A stretch of 44,688 nt of DNA, from assembly GCA_002491565.1 (NCBI GenBank), contig DKWE01000066.1:1525-46212 (forward strand), read 5' to 3'. Of this stretch, positions 25,209 to 33,421 are shown in pieces. The position numbers and the translations under genes were made by a program. This DNA comes from Lachnospiraceae bacterium UBA7160. Its GTDB lineage: Bacteria; Bacillota; Clostridia; Lachnospirales; Lachnospiraceae. Every line of letters starts with the position of its first letter. The first letter of the stretch is position 1. Below the pieces are notes generated by a model. It saw only the letters and a list, made by a program, of their open reading frames with translations. It did no database searches and had not been told where the DNA came from.

Positions 25209-25306
25209 AGGGGTGTCGCAAATTGCGGTGAAACTACAGACACTGGTGTTTGTCTGGTCAGACATATGCCATATGCTGTAGCTTACAGCAGTTTTGCAAC
25301 ACCCCC
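25209..25306. repeat. 98-bp imperfect palindrome (MITE-like or terminator)
   Basis: The left arm begins GGGGTGTCGCAAA and the right arm ends TTTTGCAACACCCC; pairing continues imperfectly inward to CTACAG/CTGTAG, about 30 bp per arm. It is followed by CGTTTTC. It sits 86 bp after the P-II gene and before the convergent methyltransferase gene. It could terminate transcription in the plus direction; the long terminal inverted repeats also resemble a miniature inverted-repeat element. Confidence 0.6.
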
Positions 25307-25333
25307 GTTTTCATCATACGCCTATTGTATAAG

Positions 25334-26062
25334 CTAAACCTTCCTCGCCCTGACCAATAACATCATCGGCCTTCGCATTTCATCTTTCATTCCAGCCACA
25401 TTCATCATTTCTTTCGAAGGCTGTGCTTCCTCAATGTGTTCCAGGGCAAATCCGGCATGGATAATCCCCATCAATATTTGCGTCAACGTATGATGCTGCT
25501 TAGCAACACACTGACCCAGAAAAATGGTTTGCCGTTCACCCGGATAAAAATAATTATCTATTGGCCATGCTGCGGGCATGCCATCTTCGCCATAAATCCA
25601 ATCCTCATTAATGCCAGCTGTAAAAACCGGATGTTCTATGTTAAACAGAAAAATACCGCCAGATTTTAGCGTTTGGAATACCTTTTTAAAAATAAAATCC
25701 AAATCTGCAATGTAATGCAGTGCAAGATTGGAAAACACAAAATCAAAAGCGCATTCCGGATATTCATATTCTTCCAAACTGCATACCCTGTAACTGATAT
25801 TTTTCGCACTGGTGCGTCTCATCGCTTCGTTAATCATCCGTTCACTCAGGTCTATACCCAAAACAGACAGAGCCCCCTGATCGGCAGCATATCGGCTGTG
25901 CCAGCCATAGCCGCAGCCAAGATCGAGTACGGACTTGCCCTGCAAAGGCGGAAAAAGAGGCTGAAGCTGGTGCCATTCCCCGGCAGCTTTCAATCCATCT
26001 TTACTTCGCGGCATTTGTGCATAAGCATCATAAAAAGCTTTGTCATTATAAATATTATTCAT
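25334..26062 (-). CDS. Class I SAM-dependent methyltransferase
   Basis: 242 residues with motif I VLDLGCGYGWHSRYAA (about residues 45-60), the acidic VLGIDLSERM that binds the SAM ribose, FVFSNLALHYIADL (motif IV) and LKSGGIFLFNIEHP. The substrate cannot be read from the sequence. GGAGA lies 8 nt before the ATG. Its gene is monocistronic and convergent with the DUF1538/P-II pair. Confidence 0.88.
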   Translation of the reverse strand: MNNIYNDKAFYDAYAQMPRSKDGLKAAGEWHQLQPLFPPLQGKSVLDLGCGYGWHSRYAADQGALSVLGIDLSERMINEAMRRTSAKNISYRVCSLEEYEYPECAFDFVFSNLALHYIADLDFIFKKVFQTLKSGGIFLFNIEHPVFTAGINEDWIYGEDGMPAAWPIDNYFYPGERQTIFLGQCVAKQHHTLTQILMGIIHAGFALEHIEEAQPSKEMMNVAGMKDEMRRPMMLLVRARKV

Positions 26063-26525
26063 AATAAGTTCTCCGTAAATTTCTATCCTTTCTCTAAAAT
26101 GTCAAAAGTTCTAAACCGGTGTCTCATATGTGCATCCCATCATGCTTAACTTCTTTTAGACTCCTAATAGGATACTTCCTCTTATACTGCCTCGATCTCC
26201 TGATCAAGACACACCCTTCCTGCAACGATTCTATCATACCTCTTCCTTTCCCTCAACAGCCAAAATGACCCCGGGAAAAGAAACGTATTATACTCTGAAG
26301 ATCGTCAAATTCTGCTTGAATCTTCTTTGCCAAACTGGCCTGCTTCATTCCTTTAAATTTGGCTATAGAAACCATGCCTCTTCTATGTTATACTTCCGCA
26401 ATAAACGCACATAGAGGTATCGCAAGATACAGTTCGGGAACAAGTTCGGGTATTTGACTGCATACCGCGACTTGAAGCTTCCTGCATTTTTGCACCGCCT
26501 TCTATGAAAGAAAGGGGTTCCGCCT
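26063..26525. other. Intergenic region, no confident gene
   Basis: 463 bp between the divergent methyltransferase and pyridoxamine kinase genes. A 40-codon minus-strand frame (26375-26253, MVSIAKFKGMKQASLAKKIQ...) has a charged, helical look but a poor ribosome binding site; it may be a gene fragment. No promoter stands out strongly. Confidence 0.4.
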
Positions 26526-27353
26526 ATGAAACGCATTCTTACTGTCCAGGATCTTTCCTGCCTTGGCCGCTGCTCGCTTACCGTTGCTCTGCCGATTCTC
26601 TCCGCAATGGGACTGGAAGCAGTTGTGCTTCCAACCGCAGTTCTCTCCACACATACGCAGTTTCAAAACTTCACGTTTCGTGATCTGACTGGTGATCTGC
26701 CAGGGATTTTCGAGCACTGGAAAAGGGAAGGTTTCACGTTTGATACTGTCTATACGGGCTATCTCGGTTCCGCAGACCAGGTCGATATCGTGCTCTCCCT
26801 GTTTGAACATTACAAAAAATCCGGCGCTGTCTTGATCGCCGACCCGGCTATGGGCGACGGCGGCAAGCTGTATACCGGATTTGATCTCGCTTTTGTGAAA
26901 AAGATGGCGCAGGTCTGCGCAGCCGCAGACATCATCCTCCCAAATATGACGGAAGCTTCGATGATGCTCGGCATTGATTACCGTCCGGACGGCTATGACG
27001 AATCCTATATCAAAGATGTACTGAAACGTCTCTGCGGCCTCGGCGCGCGCACTGCTGTGCTGACTGGTGTTACCTTCCACGCGGACGAGCTCGGTGTCAT
27101 GGCTTACGATTCGCAGTCTGATACCTTCCACGCCTACTTCCACGAAAGGCTGCCCGTCAGCTATCATGGCACCGGCGACTGCTTCGCGAGCTGCTTTGCA
27201 GGCGCACTGTCGCGCGGCCAGTCACTCGATGAAGCCATCCGGCTCTCCTCCGACTACATTGTCTCCTGCCTGAAGATTACGATGGCCGATCCGGACCGCC
27301 GCACCTACGGTGTCAATTTTGAACAGGCGCTGCCAATGGTGCTGCCGCAGTAA
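26526..27353 (+). CDS. pdxY: Pyridoxamine/pyridoxal kinase
   Basis: 275-residue ribokinase-fold kinase that phosphorylates vitamin B6 vitamers to PLP. It opens KRILTVQDLSCLGRCSLTVAL as in pyridoxamine kinases of Firmicutes, has the ADPAMGDGGKLY metal/ATP segment and the catalytic GTGD (Asp218) in YHGTGDCFASCF. AAGGGG lies 7 nt before the ATG. It is a single-gene unit ending in the hairpin at 27377. The symbol follows the usual annotation; PdxK-like activity is equally possible. Confidence 0.88.
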   Translation: MKRILTVQDLSCLGRCSLTVALPILSAMGLEAVVLPTAVLSTHTQFQNFTFRDLTGDLPGIFEHWKREGFTFDTVYTGYLGSADQVDIVLSLFEHYKKSGAVLIADPAMGDGGKLYTGFDLAFVKKMAQVCAAADIILPNMTEASMMLGIDYRPDGYDESYIKDVLKRLCGLGARTAVLTGVTFHADELGVMAYDSQSDTFHAYFHERLPVSYHGTGDCFASCFAGALSRGQSLDEAIRLSSDYIVSCLKITMADPDRRTYGVNFEQALPMVLPQ

Positions 27354-27376
27354 GAGAAACATGAAATGTCAATGAA

Positions 27377-27426
27377 GGGACTGCAAACATGTACCTTTCG
27401 GAAATTTTGCAGTCCCCTCCTTGTTA
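27377..27426 (+). terminator. Terminator of the pyridoxamine kinase gene
   Basis: GGGACTGCAAA pairs perfectly with TTTGCAGTCCC (11 bp) around a 28-nt loop, 24 bp after the stop. The downstream tract is only moderately T-rich (CTCCTTGTT). Confidence 0.6.
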
Positions 27427-27718
27427 TCCTGCTACAGACAGCTCAGGCAACCGCTGTCAGGAAAAGAATGCCTGGCTATTTTCTTTTCGTGCTTTTGTAC
27501 TACATCCTGCACAGCGCTTTATTACATAGGAAACGAATGTTCTTTTGTGATTACAAGGCGCCTCTGACATCCTCTTACTACTCCCGCTTCATAATCTCCG
27601 TCAGATCCTGTTTCGGCGTTGTAGTTGGATGGATCTCATAGTTCTTCACCAGAAGATGAGCATATTTTTTCAGCTTCGGATACCAGCAAGCTGAAAAAAG
27701 CGGGGCGGCTGTATTAAT
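27427..27718 (-). other. Intergenic region with a possible gene remnant
   Basis: On the minus strand, downstream of the Nif11-like gene, a short frame reads PKLKKYAHLLVKNYEIHPTT and ends TEIMKRE before a stop at about 27582. It has coding character but no start or ribosome binding site, so it looks like the C-terminal end of a lost gene. I cannot name the family. Confidence 0.35.
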
Positions 27719-28009
27719 TCAAGCTCTCTCCAACGCTGCCAGCAGCATCTCGAAGAAATCATCTTCGCCCTCTAGCATCGGAGAGTTCTCGCCGCCGCCA
27801 TTGGTACTGCGTTTCATCTGCGCATGGAACTCCTCTCCGGCAGCAATCAGCTCCATCGGATAAATCTCATAGCCAAGCTCACGGCATATGCGGCAGAAGG
27901 ACAGCAGCGGCTCCTTCTCCTGCCGCACTGCCAGAAGCCGTCTTCGCACCTCCTGATCTGCATACGCGCTTCTCTGGATTTCATCTAACTGTTCTAATAT
28001 ACTCATCAT
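27719..28009 (-). CDS. Nif11-like small protein
   Basis: 96 residues. The middle part RRRLLAVRQEKEPLLSFCRI followed by CRELGYEIYPMELIAAGEEF resembles the Nif11 domain, in which a short helical segment is followed by a LGY/AGY-type turn and an ELL-type helix. A Gly-rich NGGGENSP then leads into an acidic tail (MLEGEDDFFEMLLAAL). The start at 28009 follows AGAGG by 6 nt; the longer open frame to 28189 runs through a dispersed repeat and is rejected. Nif11 domains occur as leaders of ribosomal peptides, but the tail here lacks Cys/Ser/Thr and no maturation enzyme is adjacent, so a RiPP role is doubtful. Confidence 0.55.
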   Translation of the reverse strand: MMSILEQLDEIQRSAYADQEVRRRLLAVRQEKEPLLSFCRICRELGYEIYPMELIAAGEEFHAQMKRSTNGGGENSPMLEGEDDFFEMLLAALERA

Positions 28010-28073
28010 AGCAAACCTCTTCTGCCATTTCGTATGTGCATCTGTAAACAAGTGTGCTATCTCATTCATATTT

Positions 28074-28180
28074 CGCAAAGTCCCGCAGCATGATTTTCCA
28101 TCGGCAAGGCGGCCGAGTGAGGCGATGCGGGAGCATCGTCGATCATAGACAATGCAGTTCGATGGAAACTCACACAAGGA
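28074..28180. repeat. Structured dispersed repeat, copy 2
   Basis: Contains TTTTCCATCG (28094-28103) and its complement CGATGGAAA (28160-28168) as ends, and TCCCGCA (28081-28087) pairing with TGCGGGA (28126-28132). It shares the core CGGCAAGGCGGCCGAGTGAG and GCGAT with copy 1 at 9897-10010. It lies directly upstream of the Nif11-like gene, between it and the UGA-interrupted ORF. Confidence 0.6.
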
Positions 28181-28188
28181 GAAACACA

Positions 28189-28290
28189 CTAGTCCTTTTT
28201 CTTCCGCTCTATCCTCACCCAGTCACGGATTTGCATTGCCATCTCAGCCACGCTGCCAGCTCAGTCTAAAACAAACTCTAAAATTGCCAT
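28189..28290 (-). pseudogene. 33-codon small ORF interrupted by in-frame UGA
   Basis: A strong ribosome binding site (AGGAGGT, 4 nt before ATG) starts MAILEFVLD, then TGA at 28263-28261, then in the same frame AGSVAEMAMQIRDWVRIERK and KKD before TAG. The residues after the stop keep coding character (amphipathic, then basic). It may be a small gene broken by a Trp-to-stop change, or the UGA may be read through. No obvious selenocysteine insertion hairpin follows. Confidence 0.4.
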
Positions 28291-28391
28291 ACTTACCTCC
28301 TAAAATCCGGAGTCAAAATCCTGAATCCTTCTTTGCTCGCATGTACAGTGACAATACTGCAGCCAAAAAATTTGTAATCACAGTTCCTGTC

Positions 28392-28889
28392 TCAGTCCGC
28401 CCATTCATAAATCATTCTCAACTCCGTATTCGGAGTTCCAAGCATAATTTCCGCCTCTGTCCCATCAAAGTGGAAGCCATATCTTTCATAGAAACGGATC
28501 GCTCTGTCATTGCCCTTCAGCACCCAAACGGCAATCTTTTTATAAGCAGCAAGCGCCTCAAATGCAGCCTGCATCAAATGATAACCGACCCTTTTCCCCT
28601 GATACTCTGCAAGAACATAGATGGAATATACTTCCCCGGTTTCCGCAAGCGTATCGTCCCGGTACGCGCCGTAACCTGCAAAGCCAATGACCTGATCGCC
28701 ATCTTTCGCCACGATGAGATTGTCCAGCCAACGGTGCGCGATCGCGGTACATGATTCAAGCGTGACCCCTGTCATGTATCCTGCATCAACCAGTCCTTCA
28801 TACGTCTCATGCCAGGACTTGTAATGCACATAGCCCTTACCATTTATTTCGTCCTCGCTCTCCATCCTTTTAAATACATATCTGCACAT
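28392..28889 (-). CDS. GNAT family N-acetyltransferase
   Basis: 165-residue acetyl-CoA-dependent acetyltransferase. Motif A is VYSIYVLAEYQGKRVGYHLM (the Q-x-x-R/G-x-G/A pattern), followed by VWVLKGNDRAIRFYERYGF (motif B). The opening MCRYVFKRMES and WLDNLIVAKDGDQVIGFAGYG are typical. The start at 28889 follows AGGTGA; a GTG and an ATG further up are less well spaced. Substrate unknown. First gene of the minus-strand accessory island. Confidence 0.88.
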   Translation of the reverse strand: MCRYVFKRMESEDEINGKGYVHYKSWHETYEGLVDAGYMTGVTLESCTAIAHRWLDNLIVAKDGDQVIGFAGYGAYRDDTLAETGEVYSIYVLAEYQGKRVGYHLMQAAFEALAAYKKIAVWVLKGNDRAIRFYERYGFHFDGTEAEIMLGTPNTELRMIYEWAD

Positions 28890-29005
28890 GAGCATCACCT
28901 GCTTTCCAATTTATCAAACAACTCATACTGATTTGCCAGAATTTTCAATCAGGCTAGACATGAGTCAAAAATCCTCAGCGTAGCTCAGAACGTCGTCCAA
29001 GTCAG

Positions 29006-30583
29006 TTACTTCACAGCCTCCAAAATTCTACAGCTATGCTTTCTCATCCCTGGACGTGCGCCCTTATCGTAGTTGATACCAACCAGCAGTATCTGTCCTC
29101 CATAGCTTTTCAGGACTTCCGGATACTGTCGAGAAAGAATCTGATCAATCGCTCCTTCCGCACTCTGATTCCATTTCAATTCCACTACTAGGGCAGGATA
29201 GTCCGAACTGCGTTTCGGAAGATAAACCACATCTGCATATCCCTCTCCTGCGGGCAGTTCTTCCCACTGCAGATAGTGATCCCGATACGTATAGTAAGCA
29301 AGCTTAATCACACTGCGCAGGCTATCCTCTCTGTTGTAGTGAAGCGGTACTGTTTCTTCCAGATGTACCTTCTCAATCTGTGCAGCGACTGCCTCCTCAT
29401 TCCCGTGAATCGTATCGTAAAACAGCTGATCGCTCTCCTTCAGACGTCGATTCGTCTCTGCGTGATCGACCAGTCGGATAGCTCTCTGGAATTCCAGCCG
29501 GATTTCCTCATTTGGGATACGGACCGTTCCTTTCTTTTCGTCATAGGCCAGATATCCCAGGTGAACCATCAAGGTCAGCACATCATCCCTGCCCTTAAAT
29601 GTAACGAGATCATTTGCAAACCCTGCCGGATTGAGCGAAGCCTCCATACCGCCAAGCAGTTCTGCGATTGTTTTGGTCAGGCCAGAATAATCCATACTGA
29701 TATAACTCATAAGTCCCTCTGCAGCAGAGGTCTGTGTCCAATAGGAATCAAAATCATGGTTTTCTATTGCATGCATAACGGAGCTTGGGTTATACACGGC
29801 AGGTATATCCGGGAAAGCATACCCATTGTACCACTTTTTCATCCGCGCGTAATCCACTTGATTCTGGTCACACAGCATCCGGACCTCTCTTTCTGTGAAT
29901 CCGACATATGGAGCGTACTGTCTTGGCTTCAGCATAGAAAATTCTCGAAAATCCGATATTGCCGACTGACTGCCATCTTTTTTGATTGGAAGAATACCAG
30001 TCATATAGGCAGCAGCAAAAATCCTGGAGGTAGTTCCACTGTTCTTAAAAAGAGAACGCAGAAACTCCAGATATTCTTTTTCTATCTCCGGAGTTTCCCG
30101 GATCGGCGCATCCCATTCATCTATGATCATGATAAACTTATTCCCTGCAAGCTCTGCGGCATCAACCATCGTTCTCGTCAGCTCATTATAAACCGTCAGG
30201 CCGGGATATGCGGCGGCAAGCTCAGCTGTGATACCTTCACATAAATATGCAACGATATTTTGAAACCCGTCTGTATAAGGCTTTATCCCCGTCATGTCCA
30301 CATAAATAACATCATACTTGTTCCTGTAGGTTTCATAGGTTTCATCTTTTGCAATTTCAAGCTTCCGAAACAATTCATCAGAATCACAGGTTTTATCATA
30401 ATAAGCACACAGCATTTTGGCGGCAAACGATTTACCGAACCGCCTGGGTCTGCTGACACATGTCAGCTTATTTGTTTTCCCAATTGTCTTGTTCATCAGC
30501 CTAATCAAACCAGTCTTGTCAACGTAATCTGACTGAAGAATTTCCTCAAATCCACTATTTCCCGGGTTTAAATACATTCCCAT
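29006..30583 (-). CDS. AAA-ATPase-like / PD-(D/E)XK nuclease family protein (DUF1703)
   Basis: 525 residues. The N-terminal AAA-like ATPase domain has YVDKTGLIRLMN, a P-loop-like SRPRRFGKSF near residue 44, and the Walker B IIDEWDAPI. The C-terminal DUF1703 (PDDEXK_9) domain shows YADVVYLPKRSSDYPALVVE with LKWN (the E-x-K nuclease core) and IDQILSRQY. These proteins are very common in Bacteroides and Clostridia, usually in variable regions; no function is established. It has its own promoter at 30654-30682. A second, longer relative is at 39169-41037. Confidence 0.9.
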   Translation of the reverse strand: MGMYLNPGNSGFEEILQSDYVDKTGLIRLMNKTIGKTNKLTCVSRPRRFGKSFAAKMLCAYYDKTCDSDELFRKLEIAKDETYETYRNKYDVIYVDMTGIKPYTDGFQNIVAYLCEGITAELAAAYPGLTVYNELTRTMVDAAELAGNKFIMIIDEWDAPIRETPEIEKEYLEFLRSLFKNSGTTSRIFAAAYMTGILPIKKDGSQSAISDFREFSMLKPRQYAPYVGFTEREVRMLCDQNQVDYARMKKWYNGYAFPDIPAVYNPSSVMHAIENHDFDSYWTQTSAAEGLMSYISMDYSGLTKTIAELLGGMEASLNPAGFANDLVTFKGRDDVLTLMVHLGYLAYDEKKGTVRIPNEEIRLEFQRAIRLVDHAETNRRLKESDQLFYDTIHGNEEAVAAQIEKVHLEETVPLHYNREDSLRSVIKLAYYTYRDHYLQWEELPAGEGYADVVYLPKRSSDYPALVVELKWNQSAEGAIDQILSRQYPEVLKSYGGQILLVGINYDKGARPGMRKHSCRILEAVK

Positions 30584-30653
30584 TTCATCACCTGCTTCTT
30601 CCAGCCAAAATAAAATCTACAATTTCTCCTGTGCTTTTTTAGTCTGTACTTTC

Positions 30654-30682
30654 ATTTTATCTCATTCCCTGCGTGATAGCAA
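30654..30682 (-). promoter_or_regulatory. Promoter of the first AAA/DUF1703 gene
   Basis: -35 TTGCTA (30682-30677) and -10 TAAAAT (30659-30654), 17-bp spacer, minus strand. A GCGTGA/TCACGC inverted repeat overlaps the spacer and -35 region and could be an operator. Confidence 0.5.
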
Positions 30683-30731
30683 GCGATTCACGCCTTTCCT
30701 TTCCAAAATAAAGTATGAGGATGGTGAAAAA

Positions 30732-31193
30732 CTACAAATTTTTAATCGGAAAAAACATATAATTTTTGCCTGTCTGCGGGCAGGTGAAATCATGAACTGC
30801 CCCTACCAATGGAATATCATTCTCTTTCAGATAGGTTATTGTCGTTGAAAAGACGGCCTCATTTTCACATGCCACGCATAGATACTCATAACCGGGAATC
30901 CGCCACCTTGTCCAGCCCTCGGGAGCTTCTGCGTCATCCTTACATTCCACTCCCGCCAGATAAAGCCCCTTATTAAAACCTTCCCAAGGATGAAAAGAAC
31001 GGGAAAAATCCGACATTGCTCCCCATATGCCAACGATATTTCCATCTACATCCTTCTTTGCCAGATGCTTCACCTCTTCAAAATGGGAATTCGCATCGTC
31101 CCATAGCTTTTGAATGAATCCCTCCCCGTCCGACGTGGAACCTTCTTTCCCAATAACAACAAAAGCTTCTTTCTTGCATCTCTTAAAGTTCAT
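30732..31193 (-). CDS. GyrI-like small-molecule-binding domain protein
   Basis: 153 residues that match the stand-alone GyrI-like/AraC effector-binding fold: FNKGLYLAGVECKDDAEAPE followed by GWTRWRIPGYEYLCVACE is the typical central strand-turn-strand, and it ends VHDFTCPQTGKNYMFFPI. Such domains bind or hydrolyse small hydrophobic compounds. GGGAGG is 9 nt before the ATG. The ATG overlaps the stop of a 33-codon ORF upstream. Confidence 0.85.
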   Translation of the reverse strand: MNFKRCKKEAFVVIGKEGSTSDGEGFIQKLWDDANSHFEEVKHLAKKDVDGNIVGIWGAMSDFSRSFHPWEGFNKGLYLAGVECKDDAEAPEGWTRWRIPGYEYLCVACENEAVFSTTITYLKENDIPLVGAVHDFTCPQTGKNYMFFPIKNL

Positions 31194-31291
31194 TCTTTTG
31201 TTCCTCCCTCATTTCTATCAAAATCCGTATCTTTCTGTCTCGTAACCAGCAGTTGCGATTTTTCAGCTGCAAATTCCTCCATCCATTTCAT
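31190..31291 (-). CDS. Small ORF between GNAT and GyrI-like genes
   Basis: 33 codons, MKWMEEFAAEKSQLLVTRQK and then DTDFDRNEGGTKE. It starts 3 bp after the upstream GNAT stop and its TGA overlaps the ATG of the GyrI-like gene (ATGA), which fits translational coupling. The ribosome binding site is weak. Its first 23 bp of context are repeated before the aminoglycoside-phosphotransferase-like gene at 33431-33453, so it may be a fragment of a gene once found in several places. Confidence 0.35.
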   Translation of the reverse strand: MKWMEEFAAEKSQLLVTRQKDTDFDRNEGGTKE

Positions 31292-31294
31292 CTT

Positions 31295-31846
31295 TCACCG
31301 TTTCGCTTGTCCCGTACAGGATAACTTTTTAGACATAAAAAGCAATAAATCATCATCATTACAGCACGGTGCATATTGATCTAATTGCTTTCCCTGATAC
31401 CATACCCCGCTCCCATCCGGAATATATCCCCTCTTAACATAGATTCTTTGCGCAGGGCCATACCCCGAGTGAACTCCAGCCGCTAAATATACTGTGTCGG
31501 ATATTTTAGCCGCTTCCTGTTCCGCCACATCCAGAAGCTTATTTCCGATTCCTTTGTTATGAACATGGAAAAACACGGTTAAATCAACGATTTCAGGATA
31601 ACCCATATTCGCCCAGGGGCCCTCCACCGGTTTCAGTACCAGCGTACATATCCCAGATACTTTCCCCTCGTATTCCGCAATAAAGACCAGCCTTTTTTTC
31701 TCTTTTTGCTCATGATAATAGGTTTCATAGGTTTCCAACACTGGATGCCATCCATAGGATGAGTAGGTTTCATATATCACTTTCGCATCCTCATGATTCA
31801 TACTTCTTATTATGAGTTTTTCATCCGCATAGTATAATGTATTCAT
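31295..31846 (-). CDS. GNAT family N-acetyltransferase
   Basis: 183 residues. Acetyl-CoA-binding motif A is LTVFFHVHNKGIGNKLLDVA, then VYLAAGVHSGYGPAQRIYVK and RGYIPDGSGVWYQGK; the last stretch is typical of a GNAT subgroup annotated simply as N-acetyltransferase. A GGGGAGTGATGAGGG stretch precedes the ATG. Substrate unknown. Confidence 0.88.
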   Translation of the reverse strand: MNTLYYADEKLIIRSMNHEDAKVIYETYSSYGWHPVLETYETYYHEQKEKKRLVFIAEYEGKVSGICTLVLKPVEGPWANMGYPEIVDLTVFFHVHNKGIGNKLLDVAEQEAAKISDTVYLAAGVHSGYGPAQRIYVKRGYIPDGSGVWYQGKQLDQYAPCCNDDDLLLFMSKKLSCTGQAKR

Positions 31847-31911
31847 CCCTCATCACTCCCCTGTTCCATTACATAATCTGTCTCTTTCATCTTTGCATTG
31901 TTTTACATTCT

Positions 31912-31954
31912 AATCTTTTGCCTGCCCGGCTGCTATAAGTTAGCATCTTGACAA
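31912..31954. repeat. Duplicated 43-bp segment, copy in the HIT gene end
   Basis: 38 of 43 bases match 33575-33617; all five differences are transitions. Here it covers the last codons and stop of the HIT gene and its downstream flank. It contains TGCTA-acttA-TAGCA, a small hairpin. Confidence 0.8.
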
Positions 31955-32427
31955 CTGGAAGTTTTGCAGAGCAGCTTATCAAGCTCTTCATTCAATTTCT
32001 TTTTCAGTATTTCCAACTCCTCGCCTGTCGGATTGTATTTCGTGTCAACGAGTTCCTTTCCAAGCTGCCAGACAGGACCAGGAGCAGGCGTGTCACCCTT
32101 TCTGCGCGGATGTATGTGCCAATGCATATGCAGCCCGCGCCCTGCACCCAATAACGAATAATTCAGTTTATCTGGTTTAAAAGCATGATAGACAGCCTCA
32201 GCAACCAGCGCCATCTCATGAAGAAACTCATCTCTATAATCCGGATCCAGCTGGTGCAGCTCATAAGCATGCTGCTTGCATAAAAATAACGTATACCCTT
32301 TTATGCGCTGCTGATCACCTATTACGACATACCCCGTGTTTAACTCCCGGACAAAATATGGATTTTCTCCTCTTTTTATCCTTTCAATTCTTTCGCAAAT
32401 CATACAATCGCACCTATTCATTTCCAT
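31933..32427 (-). CDS. HIT family protein
   Basis: 164-residue nucleotide hydrolase/transferase of the histidine triad family. The triad is H102-W-H104-I-H106 in LHMHWHIHPRRKGD, and the N-terminal CDCMICERIERIKRGENPYF has the zinc-type cysteines of this group. The start at 32427 follows GGAGG by 8 nt. It lies 46 bp after the phosphotransferase-like gene, on the same strand, and the two may be cotranscribed. Confidence 0.92.
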   Translation of the reverse strand: MEMNRCDCMICERIERIKRGENPYFVRELNTGYVVIGDQQRIKGYTLFLCKQHAYELHQLDPDYRDEFLHEMALVAEAVYHAFKPDKLNYSLLGAGRGLHMHWHIHPRRKGDTPAPGPVWQLGKELVDTKYNPTGEELEILKKKLNEELDKLLCKTSSCQDANL

Positions 32428-32473
32428 ATTTCTCCTCCATCTTTTCAAAATCCTCAGTGTTGCGGTAAATATC

Positions 32474-33421
32474 CTAATGCTTAATATTCGGCATATAGAA
32501 ATCCTCCTGGATCAGTTGGCTTCCTCTGGCCAATGGCAGAAAAATCTCATTACACCAGCGCTCCATATTGTTTTCTCCGCAATTAGCAATATGCAGTACG
32601 ATATAGAGCAAAATGTTGAGCGCATAGCAGACATCTAACATTGGGAAATCAATCTCTCCTCCATGTGCACGATATCCCTCTGCAATTGCACATCGATTTT
32701 CGAGGCTTCCGAAAGAACCGTACAGAACGCCGATATCCATCATAGGGTTTCCCCTTCCAAACAAAGAAAAATCAATCGGCACAAGCCCTGTCTCCGTAAT
32801 CAGGATATTACTCATCGACAGATCGGCGTGCACTGCAAGAATATCCCGGTTTTCATTCAGCCGGTCCCGCATGATACGGCATGCCTCCTGTAAAATAGAG
32901 GAGTATCTGCTTCTCATAACACCTCGTTCTGCATCCAGGGCCAGTTTTTCGCAAATCCGCCCGCACAGATCAGCATCATAATCCAGAATTTCATCCGCCT
33001 GAAACTGCTGTGCGGCCTGATGCAGCCGGGCTGTCATCTCACCGATCTGAAAACAAGTGTCCTTCGTCACATCGCTTTTTTCCAACGTGCGCCCCGGAAG
33101 CCATTCCAGCATAGTTGCACACGTGCCATCCTCGAGCACAGTTATCAACTCCCCGGCTTTATTCGGAAGCGGAGATTGCACCCGCATTCCATGCTCCTTT
33201 ATATGGCACAAGAACGCCAGCTCTGTTCTGCGAATTGCATCACGGTTGAGACCGTCGTAGATTGGAACCGTATTAAATCCCTCTGCATGTCTATGGATTC
33301 TAAGCAGATACTGGTCATTTACTTTCACAGTCATATTCTCGTTGTGGCGAATGAGTTCATATTCCGCGTCTGGCATGCCATACTGCACCAATGCGGATTG
33401 GATCTCTTTCTCTTCTGTCAT
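32474..33421 (-). CDS. Aminoglycoside phosphotransferase (APH) family kinase
   Basis: 315 residues. Kinase-like fold with the catalytic loop AVHADLSMSNILI (H-x-D-x5-N) and metal-binding VPIDFSLFGRGNPMMDIG. Family members phosphorylate antibiotics, choline, homoserine and other small molecules, so resistance cannot be claimed. The start at 33421 follows GGAGGAAAAGG; upstream in-frame ATGs belong to a duplicated 23-bp segment (33431-33453) shared with 31274-31296. Confidence 0.85.
   Translation of the reverse strand: MTEEKEIQSALVQYGMPDAEYELIRHNENMTVKVNDQYLLRIHRHAEGFNTVPIYDGLNRDAIRRTELAFLCHIKEHGMRVQSPLPNKAGELITVLEDGTCATMLEWLPGRTLEKSDVTKDTCFQIGEMTARLHQAAQQFQADEILDYDADLCGRICEKLALDAERGVMRSRYSSILQEACRIMRDRLNENRDILAVHADLSMSNILITETGLVPIDFSLFGRGNPMMDIGVLYGSFGSLENRCAIAEGYRAHGGEIDFPMLDVCYALNILLYIVLHIANCGENNMERWCNEIFLPLARGSQLIQEDFYMPNIKH

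Noticed and set aside
25129..25281. 50-codon plus-strand ORF after the P-II gene
   Set aside because: It runs through the palindrome, lacks a ribosome binding site and has no coding look.
27655..27710. Perfect 12-bp inverted repeat TTTTTTCAGCTT/AAGCTGAAAAAA as a terminator
   Set aside because: The T run lies on the 5' side and the A run on the 3' side of the stem in both directions, which is the wrong polarity for an intrinsic terminator.
28189..28290. Selenoprotein gene
   Set aside because: No convincing hairpin with a loop G/U pattern follows the UGA and the context residues do not match a known selenoprotein; kept only as an interrupted ORF.
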